This document shows, piece after piece, positions 7,009 to 7,107 of a stretch of DNA of 7,107 nt. The notes beneath the pieces are model-generated. The model worked only from the letters and a program-made list of their open reading frames with translations, did no database searches and was not told the DNA's origin. Each line of letters begins with the position of its first letter. The first letter of the stretch is position 1. Both the position numbers and the translations under genes were made by a program. The DNA is from Lentimicrobiaceae bacterium (GTDB lineage: Bacteria; Bacteroidota; Bacteroidia; Bacteroidales; JAGONC01), in contig JAUXII010000043.1 in NCBI GenBank assembly GCA_030621075.1, positions 1 through 7,107 on the forward strand. Direction: 5' to 3'.

Positions 7009-7090
7009 TGGGGAGAGGAGGATTCGAACCTCCGAAGGCTTAGCCAACAGATTTACAGTCTGCCCCGTTTGACCGCTCTGGAATCTCCCC
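7009..7090 (-). tRNA. tRNA-Tyr (anticodon GUA)
   Basis: A class II tRNA of 82 nt on the minus strand: acceptor GGGGAGA/TCTCCCC with discriminator A, anticodon stem GCAGA/TCTGT around CTGTAAA, long variable arm with a GGC-TAA-GCC stem, and T arm GGAGG-TTCGAAT-CCTCC. The anticodon GTA (plus-strand tac 7054-7056) reads both Tyr codons. CCA is not encoded. It is the first gene of the visible cluster; only 17 nt lie upstream, so its promoter is outside the window or cut by the edge. Confidence 0.97.
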
Positions 7091-7107
7091 AATCTCATTT
7101 TTTCATC

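Noticed and set aside
6855..7098. Open frames on both strands at 6855-7043 and 6916-7098
   Set aside because: They consist of the three tRNA genes read as protein, a familiar annotation artefact (GFEPP, SEVRILL strings).

Overview
The window is a slice of the conserved translation/transcription gene cluster of a bacterium, almost certainly a member of the Bacteroidota. The evidence for that lineage is: AT-rich DNA; few Shine-Dalgarno sequences ahead of very highly expressed genes; tRNA genes that do not encode the 3' CCA; and RpoB, NusG and EF-Tu sequences that read like Bacteroidota versions (for example the RpoB run [13 protein letters not shown] near the N-terminus and [16 protein letters not shown] at the rifampicin site). 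Finer placement is not possible by eye. Every gene lies on the minus strand, so transcription runs from high to low coordinates.

In transcription order the layout is: tRNA-Tyr(GUA), tRNA-Gly(UCC) and tRNA-Thr(GGU) at 7090-6840; tuf (EF-Tu); a strong intrinsic terminator; tRNA-Trp(CCA); secE; nusG; rplK (L11); rplA (L1); rplJ (L10); rplL (L7/L12); a 144-bp gap with a terminator-like hairpin; and rpoB, which runs off the low-coordinate end after 752 codons. This is the classical order known from Escherichia coli (thrU-tyrU-glyT-thrT-tufB, secE-nusG, rplKAJL-rpoBC), with a tRNA-Trp gene between tuf and secE.

The genes work together. The tRNAs and EF-Tu deliver aminoacyl-tRNA. L11, L10, L7/L12 and L1 build the factor-binding stalks of the large subunit where EF-Tu acts. 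RpoB is the beta subunit of RNA polymerase and NusG couples polymerase to the ribosome. SecE is part of the SecYEG export channel. The two hairpins, after tuf and before rpoB, are the visible points at which transcript amounts could be adjusted.

No reading frame is broken, no mobile element, CRISPR array or foreign-looking segment is present, and no gap between genes exceeds about 150 bases. I found no undescribed system. The points worth a second look are regulatory details: the rplL-rpoB hairpin, the TTG start of rpoB, the terminator splitting tuf from secE, and the short leader of rplJ.
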